Assembly (NCBI GenBank): GCA_944474755.1
Contig: OX104125.1
Location: 45,271,599-45,335,598 of the forward strand
Direction: 5' to 3'
DNA from: Limnoperna fortunei
Lineage: Eukaryota > Mollusca > Bivalvia > Mytilida > Modiolidae
Length of the DNA: 64,000 bases
Shown in pieces: positions 53,701 to 56,935 of this stretch. The notes under the pieces were generated by a model. The model saw only the letters and a list, made by a program, of their open reading frames with translations, was not told the DNA's origin and searched no databases. The first letter of the stretch is position 1. Each line of letters starts with the position of its first letter. Made by a program: the position numbers and the translations under genes.

Positions 53701-55489
53701 AAGCTCTTATATCTATATTATTACTTCAATTTATTAATGGTTGAAATTCAAAGTTTTCTTATAAGTGAGTTTGGTATAGGCAAAAATAATGAAATTTTTA
53801 ACAAGGGAGGTAATTTTGACCAAAATAAAACAATTTGTTAGCACTTTTTTTTCTATCACTAAAATTTATACCAATTGATTGACATTATATAAAAAGTAAA
53901 GAAAATTTCAAAGGATAAAACTTTTGTTATCTTTTATTTTAGTGCTTTTCTATTCTGTTCTCTGAATAATCTATTACAAAATTCAGTGCTCAAACCTATG
54001 AAAATAAGCTCTTAAACCCCTATTTTTTATTTTGAATTCTGATAAATGGTGTAAAAAAACTAACTATATGGTGAATTTACAGAAAATTAAATGACAAATA
54101 ATTTTCAGTGAAGTGTCCTGAACCTCCACTAAATGAATATAATTTTTTTTCAAGGATGCCCTGCATGGATACACATGATTACATATACAATACCATATGT
54201 TTCCATGGATACAAGGACTGCCCATATAAATTTTATGTAAACCTATAAGCACATGTTTATGGGACTGCCAACCATTAATTATTCCTTATGGGTGTGATTG
54301 TTTGGAGTTGTGCTGAGTTATGATTAAGTTAAAACTCAAAAGCTTCAGTGTTTAAAATTTGAATGTTAATGAATGTGTTCTCACTAGGGACTATGCCTTC
54401 CTCTCCCAATTAAAACTAGATGCCACGATATAGATAAAAAATTGCTGATCGGGGCTTAAAACAACAAACAAATTAATAACAATACAAACACTGGTACCCA
54501 CTATGATACTGGTACCCACTTAGATACTGGTACCCACTATGATACTGGTACCCACTTAGATACTGGTACCCACTATGATACTTGTATCCACTTAGATACT
54601 GGTACCCACTATGATACTGGTACCCACTTAGATACTTGTACCCACTATGATACTTGTATCCACTTAGATACTGGTTTCCACTTAGATACTGGTACCCACT
54701 ATGATACTGGTACCCACTTAGATACTGGTACCCACTATGATACTTGTACCCACTTAGATACTGGTACCCACTTAGATACTTGTATCCACTTAGATACTGG
54801 TACCCACTTAGATACTGGTACCCACTATGATACTTGTATCCACTTAGATACTGGTACCCACTATGATACTGGTACCCACTATGATACTTGTATCCACTTA
54901 GATACTGGTTTCCACTTAGATACTGGTACCCACTATGATACTTGTATCCACTTAGATACTGGTACCCACTATGATACTGGTATCCACTTAGATACTGGTT
55001 TCCACTTAGATACTGGTACCCACTTAGATGCTATTCTGATTTGCATTTCAGAATTTCTATTGGAATATACATGTATGTAAGTTTAATCTTTCTTGATTAA
55101 ATACTATGTTATTTGGGATCTTCACAAGGGATATGGGTTCATATTCCCTCTCTGTGTTTTATATTCCCTGAACTGGAGGTGTGTTGCTACTGCTTTTGTT
55201 TCCATTTTAGCAGACAACAGGTTATTGGTTATCTCCCTTGTTAAATTCAAGACAAATCACAGACGGGATTTTGTAAACTGCATTAATTTAAAATCGATAT
55301 TTCATATCTTTATATTATGTTTATCAACACCTGTATTCTGTTGAAGTAGTGTACCTAGTGAATCCCTACAATATGATTGGTTAATCAAGACAAGGAAATC
55401 ATATTGAAAGTTGTTATGTAACCTTAACCAAACACTAGCAATTTGCCAGGTCGGCTAAAGCCAAAGATACTGCAGATGAGAAGGCTTGA
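11688..55489 (+). CDS. RNPC3: U11/U12 snRNP 65 kDa protein (RNA-binding region-containing protein 3)
   Basis: Fifteen coding exons on the plus strand join in unbroken phase: 11688-11703, 17514-17650, 19553-19600, 19979-20085, 21792-21899, 28835-28946, 31444-31512, 35842-35951, 37657-37892, 39269-39348, 40394-40499, 43228-43322, 50405-50463, 53059-53191, 55439-55489. They total 1467 nt, 488 residues (human 517). RRM1 has RNP2 LLIRHL and RNP1 KHTAFVTF. RRM2 has RNP2 LYLKNL (about residue 395) and RNP1 KGQAFVTL (about 440). Between them are YPPPTVSILTNIANAL, the VQVLHLMNKMNLPAPFG block and an acidic SSTEESEIESEGES tract. In the known protein, the N-terminal half binds U11-59K and RRM2 binds the U12 snRNA 3' stem-loop, bridging the U11/U12 di-snRNP in the nucleus. 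The gene spans 43.8 kb because of repeat-filled introns, and its last intron is U12-type. Confidence 0.95.
12464..12811 (-). pseudogene. Coding exon remnant inside the long-TIR transposon; possible DNA-binding domain
   Basis: Open on the minus strand for about 115 codons after a good acceptor (TTTTGTTCCCGTAG). It contains HPDPSAIVVAYLKYS, TWFKCNPIISTAIVEYIG, VVHGNAK and SIIRDGVKHCKAPREIRRDV, ending at a stop. The spacing of W, C, H and the trailing helix recalls the FLYWCH/WRKY-GCM1-like DNA-binding heads of MULE-type proteins, but the zinc ligands are not clearly complete. I do not recognise the exact family. It could instead be captured host sequence. Confidence 0.35.
13550..13711. mobile_element. 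Foldback MITE nested in the long-TIR transposon
   Basis: Left end CAGGGTCCAGCGCCATAAAA, inverse of right end CAGGCCTAGGCGCCATAAAA, followed by inverse TTTGCTGAGAATTT and AAATTCTCATGCTGAGCAAA. No coding capacity. Confidence 0.65.
14385..15227. mobile_element. Non-autonomous hAT-like transposon
   Basis: Left end CAGGGGTCACCACACT, inverse of right end CAGGGCTCACCACACT. ACCCAC lies on both flanks (14379-14384 and 15228-15233). Subterminal GGGAGAAGTCAGGGC and GGGCGACTTCAGGGC motifs repeat. No transposase. hAT elements normally make 8-bp duplications, and only 6 bp match here. Confidence 0.65.
15380..16985 (-). pseudogene. Decayed non-LTR retrotransposon (LINE) reverse transcriptase and C-terminus
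   Basis: On the minus strand, frames broken by stops and shifts contain the RT catalytic block with TCADDILLLS (about 16720-16735), then NLQEYYSNRERYF, YTHIGIHCSH (about 16530) and KIKLARHTSYALMGAGLHG. About 700 bp further on comes the LINE C-terminal knuckle CVLCGTENEDIKHFLIRC (C-x2-C-x8-H-x4-C, about 15730-15785). The usual (F/Y)ADD is changed to CADD. No intact frame exceeds 96 codons, so it is dead. The order RT then CCHC fits CR1/Jockey-like or related clades, and I cannot decide which. It lies antisense in RNPC3 intron 1. Confidence 0.8.
17290..17422. repeat. 29-30-bp tandem repeat with GGTAAGA, about 4 copies
   Basis: The unit is ACTGGTGGCCTTAGTGGACA followed by TTTTGGTAAG. It ends 90 bp before RNPC3 exon 2. 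Each full copy holds TGGTAAG, a weak donor-like motif. Confidence 0.85.
17514..17650 (+). CDS. RNPC3: RNPC3 coding exon 2 (RRM1 first half)
   Basis: Acceptor GTTCTTTCAG, donor GCTATG|GTAAGG. It encodes NTLLIRHLPSSLTSDDKEEL, then FKHFGAVRVKVMGAKGAM, including RNP2 LLIRHL. Equivalent human text: TLLVRHLPAELTAEEKEDLL. Confidence 0.95.
17641..17704 (+). repeat. 32-bp direct duplication of the exon 2 end and its splice donor
   Basis: AGGTGCTATG|GTAAGGTTAC with the following 12 bp is repeated exactly, giving a second identical donor at 17683. Use of that donor would add 32 nt and shift the frame. Confidence 0.95.
17838..18045 (+). repeat. RUDI-like SINE, 3' truncated
   Basis: GTGGCCTCGGTGGTCGATTG head, GTGGGTTCGAGTCTC B box and an altered core (TTTTTTCTCCGGGTACTC), ending near the GACGCCATGATA position. 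Confidence 0.75.
18097..18358 (+). mobile_element. RUDI-like V-SINE with 15-bp target-site duplication
   Basis: Full element: GGGGCCTCGGTGGCTGAGGG head, GCGGGTTTGATTCTC B box, V core and CAAACAAAACAAG tail. CATAATATCAGTTTA flanks it exactly at 18082-18096 and 18359-18373. Confidence 0.95.
18440..18800 (+). repeat. Degraded family 1 repeat fragment and a SINE head
   Basis: GACCCTAGTTTAACATAGGA and TTGGAAATTCAACACGGC match the internal module of the repeat at 26550-27690. At 18738-18790, GTGGCCAAGTGGTTAAGG is a solitary SINE head. Confidence 0.55.
18800..19258. other. RNPC3 intron 2, no distinct feature
   Basis: AT-rich intronic sequence with a short ATTATTATC microsatellite near 19190. Confidence 0.4.
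19259..19328 (+). repeat. RUDI-like SINE 3' end fragment
   Basis: TAGCTGAAAAATTGCTGAAA, then GTGGCGTTAAAACACC and a CAAACAAACAAA tail. Confidence 0.75.
19553..19600 (+). CDS. RNPC3: RNPC3 coding exon 3 (RRM1 RNP1)
   Basis: 48 nt encoding KHTAFVTFNDVDAASK, the RNP1 strand of RRM1 (human KHTAFATFPNEKAAIK). Acceptor TATCTTACAG, donor TAAG|GTAAAA. Confidence 0.95.
19672..19912 (+). repeat. RUDI-like V-SINE, head slightly truncated
   Basis: GGCCGAGTGGTTAAGGTAGT head, GCGGGTTTGAGTCTC B box, altered core and a short AAACACCATTCAAAC tail. It lies between exons 3 and 4. Confidence 0.85.
19979..20085 (+). CDS. RNPC3: RNPC3 coding exon 4 (end of RRM1)
   Basis: Acceptor TTTTAACAG, donor AAAAG|GTATAC. 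It encodes ALNRLHQLEIMGCKLVAEYA, then KKSQQKHFPSLCDYK. Human: ALTRLHQLKLLGHTLVVEFA. Confidence 0.94.
20190..20300 (+). repeat. RUDI-like SINE 3' fragment
   Basis: Core end CTCAATAAAAACTGGATG, then GGAAAATTGCTGAAAGTGGT and CAAACAAACAAAC. Confidence 0.7.
20440..20600 (+). repeat. RUDI-like SINE, strongly degraded
   Basis: ATAATATAGCTGAAAAATTG near 20550 and a terminal CAAGCAAACAAACAC. The 5' part is hardly recognisable. Confidence 0.5.
20672..21440. repeat. 31-bp minisatellite, about 24 copies, with acceptor-like CCTTTTCTTTAAG
   Basis: The unit is TTTAAGTCGGCTCTCTACCA plus ACCCCCTTTTC. Every copy contains a pyrimidine run ending in TTTAAG, so on the sense strand of RNPC3 it looks like a weak 3' splice site, 350 bp upstream of the exon 5 acceptor. 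A 17-C run at 20727 interrupts it. Confidence 0.93.
21535..21625. repeat. AATC microsatellite
   Basis: Imperfect CAATCAATCAAT run, perhaps the remnant tail of another SINE. Confidence 0.8.
21792..21899 (+). CDS. RNPC3: RNPC3 coding exon 5
   Basis: Acceptor GTACTTCAG, donor TGGAG|GTAAGT. It encodes SKSPGLHEDSPGKPVSKSND, then EKMQPLPSEDIVYKKWR. This is the poorly conserved linker after RRM1. The call rests on phase (2 in, 2 out) and splice sites more than on similarity. Confidence 0.82.
21971..22240 (+). mobile_element. RUDI-like V-SINE with 12-bp TSD (duplication copy 1)
   Basis: GGGGCCTCGGTGGCCGAGTG head, GCGGGTTCGATTCTC B box, V core, then poly-A. GCATTACCAAAC lies at 21959-21970 and 22241-22252. 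The A box TGGCCGAGTGG and B box GGTTCGATTCT match a tRNA-Ser-like promoter. Confidence 0.95.
22432..22963. mobile_element. TA-flanked MITE, right end cut by the duplication junction
   Basis: It starts TA|CTGTAAATTCGGAAATTATT like the intact copy at 23555 but stops at TTTCTGAA, where copy 2 of the duplication begins. The last few bases of the right TIR are missing. Confidence 0.85.
22964..23025 (+). pseudogene. RNPC3: Duplicated 3' half of RNPC3 exon 5 with its donor
   Basis: It repeats the sequence encoding KSNDEKMQPLPSEDIVYKKW and the donor GAG|GTAAGT. With no acceptor at its 5' edge it should not be an exon. The internal TTGCCTTCAG is a possible cryptic acceptor that would leave a 22-nt piece. 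Confidence 0.9.
23096..23362 (+). mobile_element. RUDI-like V-SINE (duplication copy 2)
   Basis: Identical in structure to the SINE at 21971 and carried here by the tandem duplication, not by a separate insertion. The same GCATTACCAAAC flanks it. Confidence 0.95.
23555..24091. mobile_element. Intact 537-bp MITE with TA target duplication
   Basis: Left CTGTAAATTCGGAAATTATT, inverse of right CTGTAAATTCAGAAATTTTT. TA lies on both sides (23553-23554, 24092-24093). A second inner inverted motif is TTATTGCGATC. Tc1/mariner-type ends, no coding capacity. Confidence 0.85.
24100..24490. other. RNPC3 intron 5, no distinct feature
   Basis: AT-rich sequence between the MITE and the following minisatellite. 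Nothing recognisable. Confidence 0.4.
25294..28204 (+). mobile_element. Family 1 hairpin repeat (GTGAGCT type), outer copy
   Basis: It starts TTTTTAGCTCACCTGACCC and continues with the inverse arm GGGTCATGTGAGCT, forming a hairpin with loop GAA. It ends CAGGTGAGCGATACAGGCTC then GAGCCTCTAGTTT, whose inverse resembles the left arm. Body modules contain CTTCTCCTCCAAACCACTGA and TGAAACTTTGCACACATC. It sits inside a minisatellite and is itself interrupted by a second copy at 26297. No open frame of interest. Confidence 0.85.
26297..27774 (+). mobile_element. Family 1 hairpin repeat, nested inner copy with seven ~155-bp modules
   Basis: It has the same TTTTTAGCTCACCTGACCC hairpin start and CAGGTGAGCGATACAGGCTC end as the outer copy, in the same orientation. 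After a CGTCGT-rich stretch (26345-26410) come about seven tandem modules of about 155 bp, each with GGACTTAGTTTAACATAGGA and ATTGTTTGGATGGTCC. The Asp-rich minus-strand open frame over the CGTCGT tract is an artefact. Confidence 0.88.
28835..28946 (+). CDS. RNPC3: RNPC3 coding exon 6
   Basis: Acceptor TTTTTTTTCCAG, donor GTTCAG|GTATGT. It encodes IDYPRNPKLYYLYPPPTVSI, then LTNIANALAASPKLYVQ. Human: LKYMYPPPSSTILANIVNAL then ASVPKFYVQ. Strongly conserved. Confidence 0.96.
28938..29805 (+). repeat. 25-bp minisatellite of the exon 6 end and its splice donor, about 34 copies
   Basis: The unit is TATGTACAG|GTATGTACTGATTACC. The first TATGTTCAG is the coding end of exon 6, so exon and intron sequence were amplified together. 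Nearly every copy keeps CAG|GTATGT, a good 5' splice site. The plus-strand open frame at 29562-29798 is an artefact of the array. Confidence 0.96.
29870..30195. repeat. Dispersed repeat, inverse copy at about 56940-57110
   Basis: AAAGTACCTGCTATAAAGAA and CAGATAACTCTACAAATGGG are found in inverse orientation near 56975-57010. Confidence 0.6.
30326..30563 (+). repeat. RUDI-like V-SINE
   Basis: GGAGCCTTGGTGGCTGAGTG head, core CCCCAATAAAAACTGGACGC and AAACACCATTCAAACAAAC tail. Internal deletion after GTGTACTCGACT. Confidence 0.88.
30958..31145 (+). mobile_element. 5'-truncated RUDI-like V-SINE inserted in an older SINE
   Basis: It begins at TTCGATTCTCACTGCAGG (the head is missing) and ends in CAAACAACAACAAA. 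CAAACCCATAAC precedes (about 30946) and follows (about 31146) it. The flanks are pieces of an older minus-strand SINE (ACCTCAGTGTTGACAGGCAC onward, to about 31220). Confidence 0.85.
31444..31512 (+). CDS. RNPC3: RNPC3 coding exon 7
   Basis: Acceptor CATGTTACAG, donor CCGATA|GTAAGT. It encodes VLHLMNKMNLPAPFGATTPT and PPI. Human: VLHLMNKMNLPTPFGPITAR-PP. 69 nt, phase 0 both ends. Confidence 0.96.
31492..34926 (+). repeat. 26-bp minisatellite of the exon 7 end and its splice donor, about 130 copies
   Basis: The unit is CCAACTCCACCAATA|GTAAGTAAAAA. The first copy begins in exon 7 (CCAACTCCACCGATA encodes PTPPI across the junction), and the array runs 3.4 kb downstream. Nearly all copies keep GTAAGTA. 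Reading past the first donor meets TAG within nine codons. The long minus-strand open frames (ELVFTYYWWSWFLLTIGGVG type) are artefacts of a unit whose length is not divisible by 3, read three units at a time. Confidence 0.97.
35030..35120 (+). repeat. Second SINE family, 3' end fragment
   Basis: GCTGAAATACTGATTGCTAG, then ACATTAAGCTAACATTC and an AATCAATCAAAG tail. The same tail type occurs at 59990-60040. Confidence 0.5.
35200..35582. mobile_element. Short hAT-like MITE
   Basis: Left CAGTGTGGGAAAC, inverse of right CAGTGCGGGAAAC. TTATAA lies on both sides (35194-35199, 35583-35588). Inside, GGCTAGT and CTCGCCAAACTGGCGAG repeat. Confidence 0.7.
35603..35830 (+). repeat. Family 1 hairpin repeat, 3' truncated
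   Basis: TTTTTAGCTCGCCTGGATCG and the inverse arm GGTCCATGTGAGCT, then CACTTGGTGTCC. It runs up to 12 bp from the exon 8 acceptor, so part of that acceptor's pyrimidine tract may come from the repeat. Confidence 0.75.
35842..35951 (+). CDS. RNPC3: RNPC3 coding exon 8 (acidic linker)
   Basis: Acceptor TTGATTTGAAG, donor CAAAA|GTAAAT. It encodes PTNEPTVFLEPDNIQTEEME, then VSSTEESEIESEGESQK, matching the human ELSSEESEYESTDDED region. The acceptor is weak. The CAACAG 18 bp later would break the frame. Confidence 0.88.
36180..36275 (-). repeat. RUDI-like SINE fragment
   Basis: TTTTCAGCAATTTTTCAGCT and CCAGATGAAAAACTGCAG are degraded complements of the SINE 3' half. Confidence 0.55.
36285..37375. 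repeat. Complex minisatellite of GGGAAGTAACTCC motifs with a ~106-bp higher-order unit
   Basis: Short 20-25 bp elements (ATATGGGAAGTAACTCC, AAATAACTCCTGCTTATG) are spread throughout. From about 36470 to 36995 a unit of about 106 bp repeats five times (ACATGGGAAGTAACTCCAGA to GTATATGATTATCTTCTG). Some copies contain GGAAGTAAGTCC, similar to a 5' splice site. It lies in RNPC3 intron 8. Confidence 0.9.
37420..37590 (+). repeat. RUDI-like SINE, 5' truncated
   Basis: It starts GCAGGGTGAATTCGACTCCA, has core CTCCCAATAAAAACTGGACC and a CAAACAACAAACAAAC tail. It ends 66 bp before exon 9. Confidence 0.85.
37657..37892 (+). CDS. RNPC3: RNPC3 coding exon 9
   Basis: Acceptor TTTTTGCAG, donor CTTCAG|GTATTA. 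It encodes SSEKPPLKRRVRTKPKMSSK, RPKLLHNIQIIPAPTNVP and VMDPSKVFETSQHPHPVKKI. This fits human QPKRPKTIKQRHVRKKRKI and LLPSDVFDQPQPVGNKRIEF. Basic, probably nuclear-targeting linker. Confidence 0.94.
38465..39060 (+). repeat. tRNA-headed SINE whose B-box region is expanded into a 36-bp minisatellite
   Basis: The head GTGGTTAAGGTAGTC at about 38484 and tail (GCTACCTCCTCCAAATTA, then AGCAGAAAAATTGATTT) are SINE-like. Between them (38539-38974) 12 copies of GGTTCAAGCCTTACTGGTGG plus CAGTTTTCCTGCTCAT occur. GGTTCAAGCCC fits the pol III B-box pattern GWTCRANNC. Open frames across it (QALLVAVFLLMV, SSLTGGSFPAHG) are artefacts of the 36-bp length. Confidence 0.8.
39269..39348 (+). CDS. RNPC3: RNPC3 coding exon 10
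   Basis: Acceptor TGATTTACAG, donor AAAAAG|GTTAAT. It encodes SSLYNDMERQDVEKDGGFGK and IEPVKK. The GFGKI motif is shared with human NIGFGKIFPKP. Confidence 0.93.
39850..40105. repeat. 83-bp tandem repeat, three copies
   Basis: Unit AATGACAATGATAAGGCCTA to TATAGGAGTTATTGCCCTTT, near identical copies. It follows a degraded GACCTTGAGGTCAAAGGTCA block (39661). Confidence 0.92.
40394..40499 (+). CDS. RNPC3: RNPC3 coding exon 11
   Basis: Acceptor CTATTTTTAG, donor GAGTG|GTAAAT. It encodes VSQVVEMTDSDMPYIVDKDK, then FVSKEEIRRGRMSKS. Human: MPSECISRRELEKGRISREE. Confidence 0.93.
40568..40817 (+). repeat. RUDI-like V-SINE
   Basis: GGGGAATCGGTGGCCTAGTG head, GTGGGTTCGAGTCTC B box, core CCAATAAAAACTGGACA and AGTGGCATTAAACACC. 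Confidence 0.92.
40818..40980 (-). repeat. RUDI-like SINE, 3' truncated, tail to tail with the previous copy
   Basis: On the minus strand: GTGGCCTTGGTGGCCGAGTG head, GTGGGTTCAAGACTC B box and CTTGACAAGGATTGCCAG-like middle. The V core is cut short. With the preceding SINE it forms an inverted pair that could fold in RNA. Confidence 0.85.
40985..41510. other. RNPC3 intron 11, no distinct feature
   Basis: AT-rich. I see no terminal repeats, arrays or exons. Confidence 0.4.
41517..42471. mobile_element. Non-autonomous pogo/mariner-like transposon
   Basis: Left CAGTGGATTCCACTTAATCG, inverse of right CAGTGGATTCCGCTTATTTG. TA flanks both ends. GCTTTATTGGG recurs at both subterminal regions (41541, 41562, 42411). 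No transposase frame. Confidence 0.75.
42775..42845. repeat. Compound hairpin
   Basis: GAGAATATATCGAC and its inverse GTCGATATATTCTC flank GACTGCG and CGCAGTC with almost no loop. Confidence 0.8.
43228..43322 (+). CDS. RNPC3: RNPC3 coding exon 12 (start of RRM2)
   Basis: Acceptor CTTTTTCAG, donor GAACAG|GTAAGA. It encodes EMKNFSVFKKYEAGDKAKRL, then YLKNLAKNTCEQ with RNP2 LYLKNL. Human: EMETLSVFRSYEPGEPNCRI then YVKNLAKHVQE. Confidence 0.96.
43411..43470 (+). repeat. RUDI-like SINE 3' end fragment
   Basis: AAAAAGTTGCTGATAGAGTC, then GTTAAACACCATTCAAAC and CAACCAAAC. Confidence 0.6.
43505..45165. repeat. Minisatellite of TACTTACTGTTACTTACTGA, about 1.4 kb, interrupted
   Basis: Basic 10-bp halves (TACTTACTGT, TACTTACTGA, TACTGATGCT) alternate from 43505 to 43605 and from 43868 to 45155. 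A foldback element lies between. A few units also occur beyond the 3.3-kb transposon at 48715. On the minus strand the array reads CAGTAAGTAACAGTAAGTAT, rich in GTAAGT. Confidence 0.93.
43604..43830. mobile_element. Foldback element inside the minisatellite
   Basis: AGATTATTTGCGTTTTTTGA and the inverse arm CGTAAATAATCT enclose GGTTTTCTCGTC / GACGAGAAAA and CATCTCATC-like inner inverse motifs (to 43721). The following TGACGTCA and GAGATGGGCC also occur in the relic at 4345. Confidence 0.65.
45190..45285. repeat. Short repeat AGGCCAATACAGG
   Basis: Four nearby copies, then CGATATTGGACTAG. Related TATTGGACTAG motifs follow the large transposon at 48935-48970, so this block seems to be the insertion context. 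Confidence 0.75.
46219..46405 (-). repeat. RUDI-like SINE, degraded
   Basis: TTTCATGGCGTCCATTTTTT, GGAGGAAGCCGTAGTACACG and a head complement CAGCCACTGAGGCCC. Confidence 0.75.
46707..46975 (-). mobile_element. RUDI-like V-SINE with TSD
   Basis: Full minus-strand element: GGGGGCCTCGGTGGCCGAGT head, GCGGGTTCGAGTCTC B box, V core and CAAACAAACAAAC tail. TCAATTAGA lies at 46698-46706 and 46976-46984. Confidence 0.93.
47590..47825 (+). repeat. Degraded SINE
   Basis: TGTGGTTAAGGTAGC head, CTGTTCGACCC B box, AAACACTTGACGCCATAT and a TTAAACTAACTTCAATCAT tail. Confidence 0.6.
49242..50337 (+). mobile_element. Family 2 hairpin repeat (ATGTCTCC type)
   Basis: The start ATGTCTCCCAAAC and inverse GTTTTGTGAGACAT form a hairpin with loop GAA. 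The end TTTCGTTTAGGAGACAT inverts the left arm. A TTCTTTCTTT tract follows the hairpin, then three modules with CAGAGCAATTTCAATGAAAA and GATACAGCTAACTATCCTGA, and repeated CAAAATGGCGGCCG. It ends 67 bp before RNPC3 exon 13. Confidence 0.88.
50405..50463 (+). CDS. RNPC3: RNPC3 coding exon 13 (RRM2)
   Basis: Acceptor TACATTTGTAG, donor ACAT|GTAAGT. It encodes DLVNIYGNYIDWDSETEKN, matching human DLKYIFGRYVDFSSETQRI. Confidence 0.95.
50919..51049. repeat. Perfect long palindrome, arms of about 57 bp
   Basis: AAAGACCTTCTTCAGGGCGA onward to CCGTGTAGGA is followed, after an 18-bp loop (GTTTACTCTCATTCCTTG), by its exact inverse ending CCCTGAAGAAGGTCTTT. The lack of arm divergence suggests recent origin. 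Confidence 0.95.
51140..51362 (+). repeat. Family 3 repeat, 3' part
   Basis: It shares TTGCCTGGATAGCACTTTCA, CCGCCTTGATGTAATGGGAA and CGTGTGGGGCATTGTGAGC with the fuller copy at 52024. Confidence 0.8.
52024..52745 (+). mobile_element. Family 3 hairpin repeat (TACCCCACGCAAC type)
   Basis: It starts TACCCCACGCAAC, loop AAA, inverse GTTGCCGGGCTGGGG. It ends near GTGTGGGGTA (52701-52710), the inverse of the left arm. Three modules of about 170 bp each contain CTGGATAGCGCTTTCATTTC and TTTCATGAAACTTTGGGAAA. ATCCGTCCGTCTGTGTG follows the hairpin. Confidence 0.85.
53059..53191 (+). CDS. RNPC3: RNPC3 coding exon 14 (RRM2 RNP1)
   Basis: It encodes FDIRVMKEGRMKGQAFVTLP, TEEVAEQALNDTNGFVLNGK and PMAV. 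Human: FDIRLMKEGRMKGQAFIGLP. The donor is GTT|GTATCCTTGT, a U12-type 5' splice site. Confidence 0.97.
53225..53395 (+). repeat. RUDI-like SINE, 5' truncated
   Basis: GCACTTGACTCCAATCTTAA, core CCAAATAAAAACTGGAGA and GCTGAAAAATTGTTAACC. It lies within the U12-type intron. Confidence 0.75.
53400..54375. other. U12-type intron interior, no distinct feature
   Basis: AT-rich intronic sequence. TTTATCCTCGGCAG at 53505-53518 is an acceptor-like site whose exon would read VAPLTYETPSGLG and stop. I do not accept it as the terminal exon. Confidence 0.4.
54380..54475 (+). repeat. RUDI-like SINE 3' fragment
   Basis: CTTCCTCTCCCAATTAAAAC, ATATAGATAAAAAATTGCTG and an ACAACAAACAAATT tail. Confidence 0.65.
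54482..55030 (+). repeat. 17-18-bp minisatellite in the U12-type intron, about 31 copies
   Basis: Units GATACTGGTACCCACTTA and GATACTGGTACCCACTAT alternate. Seven copies carry GTATCCACTT (first at 54584, last at 54980), which shares GTATCC with the U12 5' splice site. Confidence 0.95.
55439..55489 (+). CDS. RNPC3: RNPC3 coding exon 15 (C-terminus)
   Basis: After AACACTAG it encodes QFARSAKAKDTADEKA and a TGA stop. QFARSA is the conserved last strand and tail of RRM2 in the 65K protein (human QFARSARPKQDPKEGKRKC). Confidence 0.94.
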   Translation, partial: QFARSAKAKDTADEKA

Positions 55490-56010
55490 TTGAATAAGAT
55501 CATTTTTCGGACTTCTTAGATGCTGAAAGATTACCTGAATGATGATTGGAAAGAATACTAGAATGCATATGTAATTTCAAGGACTGTGCGAGTAAACAGG
55601 ATATGTTAACAAGGACTTCATTAAAACATGTGTACCTTTAGGAATAAGTGAGCACACAAATATGTGAACAAGGACTATTTTAATACACATGTACTTTCAA
55701 GGAGTTCATAAATACATTTTTTAGAGGATATGTGAATACACATGTATTTTCAAGAACTGCCTGGAAACAGCTGATACATGTAAACTACCTGGATACATAA
55801 TTTTTCAATAAATAAATGAATACAAGAAAGAGCTTATTCCCTATAAACCTTGCCCACTAATTGGTCCAAATTGTAGAAATACCAAGAATATTTAGTCTTG
55901 CACTCTGCATACTTATTGTTTTTCATAGTTGAGCGAATTAGATTGACAGATATGTTTATTCCAGAAATTGCAGAAGATACCCTTAAATAATCTCGAATAA
56001 ACATTGAAAC
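55490..56010 (+). terminator. RNPC3: RNPC3 3' UTR with candidate polyadenylation signals
   Basis: The first AATAAA is at 55807-55812 (TTCAATAAATAAATG), and another is near 55996 (CGAATAAACATT). I find no tandem TATCCTT element here like the U11-binding enhancer known in vertebrate 65K 3' UTRs. The true 3' end is not visible. Confidence 0.5.
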
Positions 56011-56935
56011 GTTTATCTGTTTATAGTTTAATTAACCTGTATCAGTGTATTCAGTATTTAAAATGTGTTATCTATTGGTGGATAAGTTTTATTGTTTATT
56101 TAATTGTTTTATAGAGGATCCATTAATAGTATAGGAGAGGCTTAAATTCCTTGTGTGGCAGAGGTGAATACTGATGTAGGACGATGTATGTTACCTCTGT
56201 TTTTGGAGATTGACATTCTGTTAGACATTTTGTTTGACTGAACCAATTTCTACTGGACTTTTTGCACTTTTATGGAGACTTTTAAACATTTTTATGTCAG
56301 AGATTGGTCCGACAACTTTAAAAATGCCTTCTAGTGCAGAATTTATCTGTCATGTGGCTGCCGTCAGGCTTATATATGGTCGAAGATCAAGAAAAATTAG
56401 AATATGTTATCAGGTTGAATTGTTATATGCAATCACGACTGGATTCATATTAAAATTTTGAAATATAAATACTGGTATTAAAATTAAATAAGTTAATTTC
56501 TTTCTAAGCTGAAATCTGATTGGTCAATTCAAATCTAGCAACATATATTATAAGAAATAACTTGCATGACCTACGACCTATTCTTACGCTGTTAAAATTC
56601 AAATAGTTCCATGACGTCATGGATGTTTTTACCATAAAAATTGTTAAGATTTATAGTTAAAATTAAATTCACCATTCATAAAAGCGCTTCACGGTTTGAT
56701 AGTCGTAAAAAGACCCAAACCATATTATATTGTATAACCTGTTTAGAAATTTGAAGTATTCCTTAATTGAATTTGCATCATGTTGATGTTTTAATGAAAA
56801 CATGGATAGTTACAGAAAACTTGATCCTTAATCCATACTTTTGAAGTTCGTTAGATATTTAAAGGCACAATATGGGGAATACAAGCAAACTTATTAATTT
56901 TAGTTTATTTTCCATTAAAGTGTTTTAAAGGAACA
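56010..56935. other. Intergenic, no recognisable gene
   Basis: AT-rich. The 75-codon open frame at 56234 has no recognisable domain. Confidence 0.4.

Larger units (their letters stand above)
53192..55438 (+). other. RNPC3: U12-type intron of RNPC3
   Basis: The donor GTATCCTTGT matches the minor-class consensus RTATCCTT. ACCTTAACC at 55421-55429 matches the U12 branch site core CCTTAAC. Its branch adenosine is 11 nt before the end of the acceptor AACACTAG|CAATTT, within the narrow U12 range, and there is no U2-type pyrimidine tract. Exon phases (0/0) give GKPMAV-QFARSAKAKD, continuing the RRM2 consensus (human GKPMVVQFARSARPK). The intron holds two SINE fragments and an 18-bp minisatellite. 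Confidence 0.92.
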
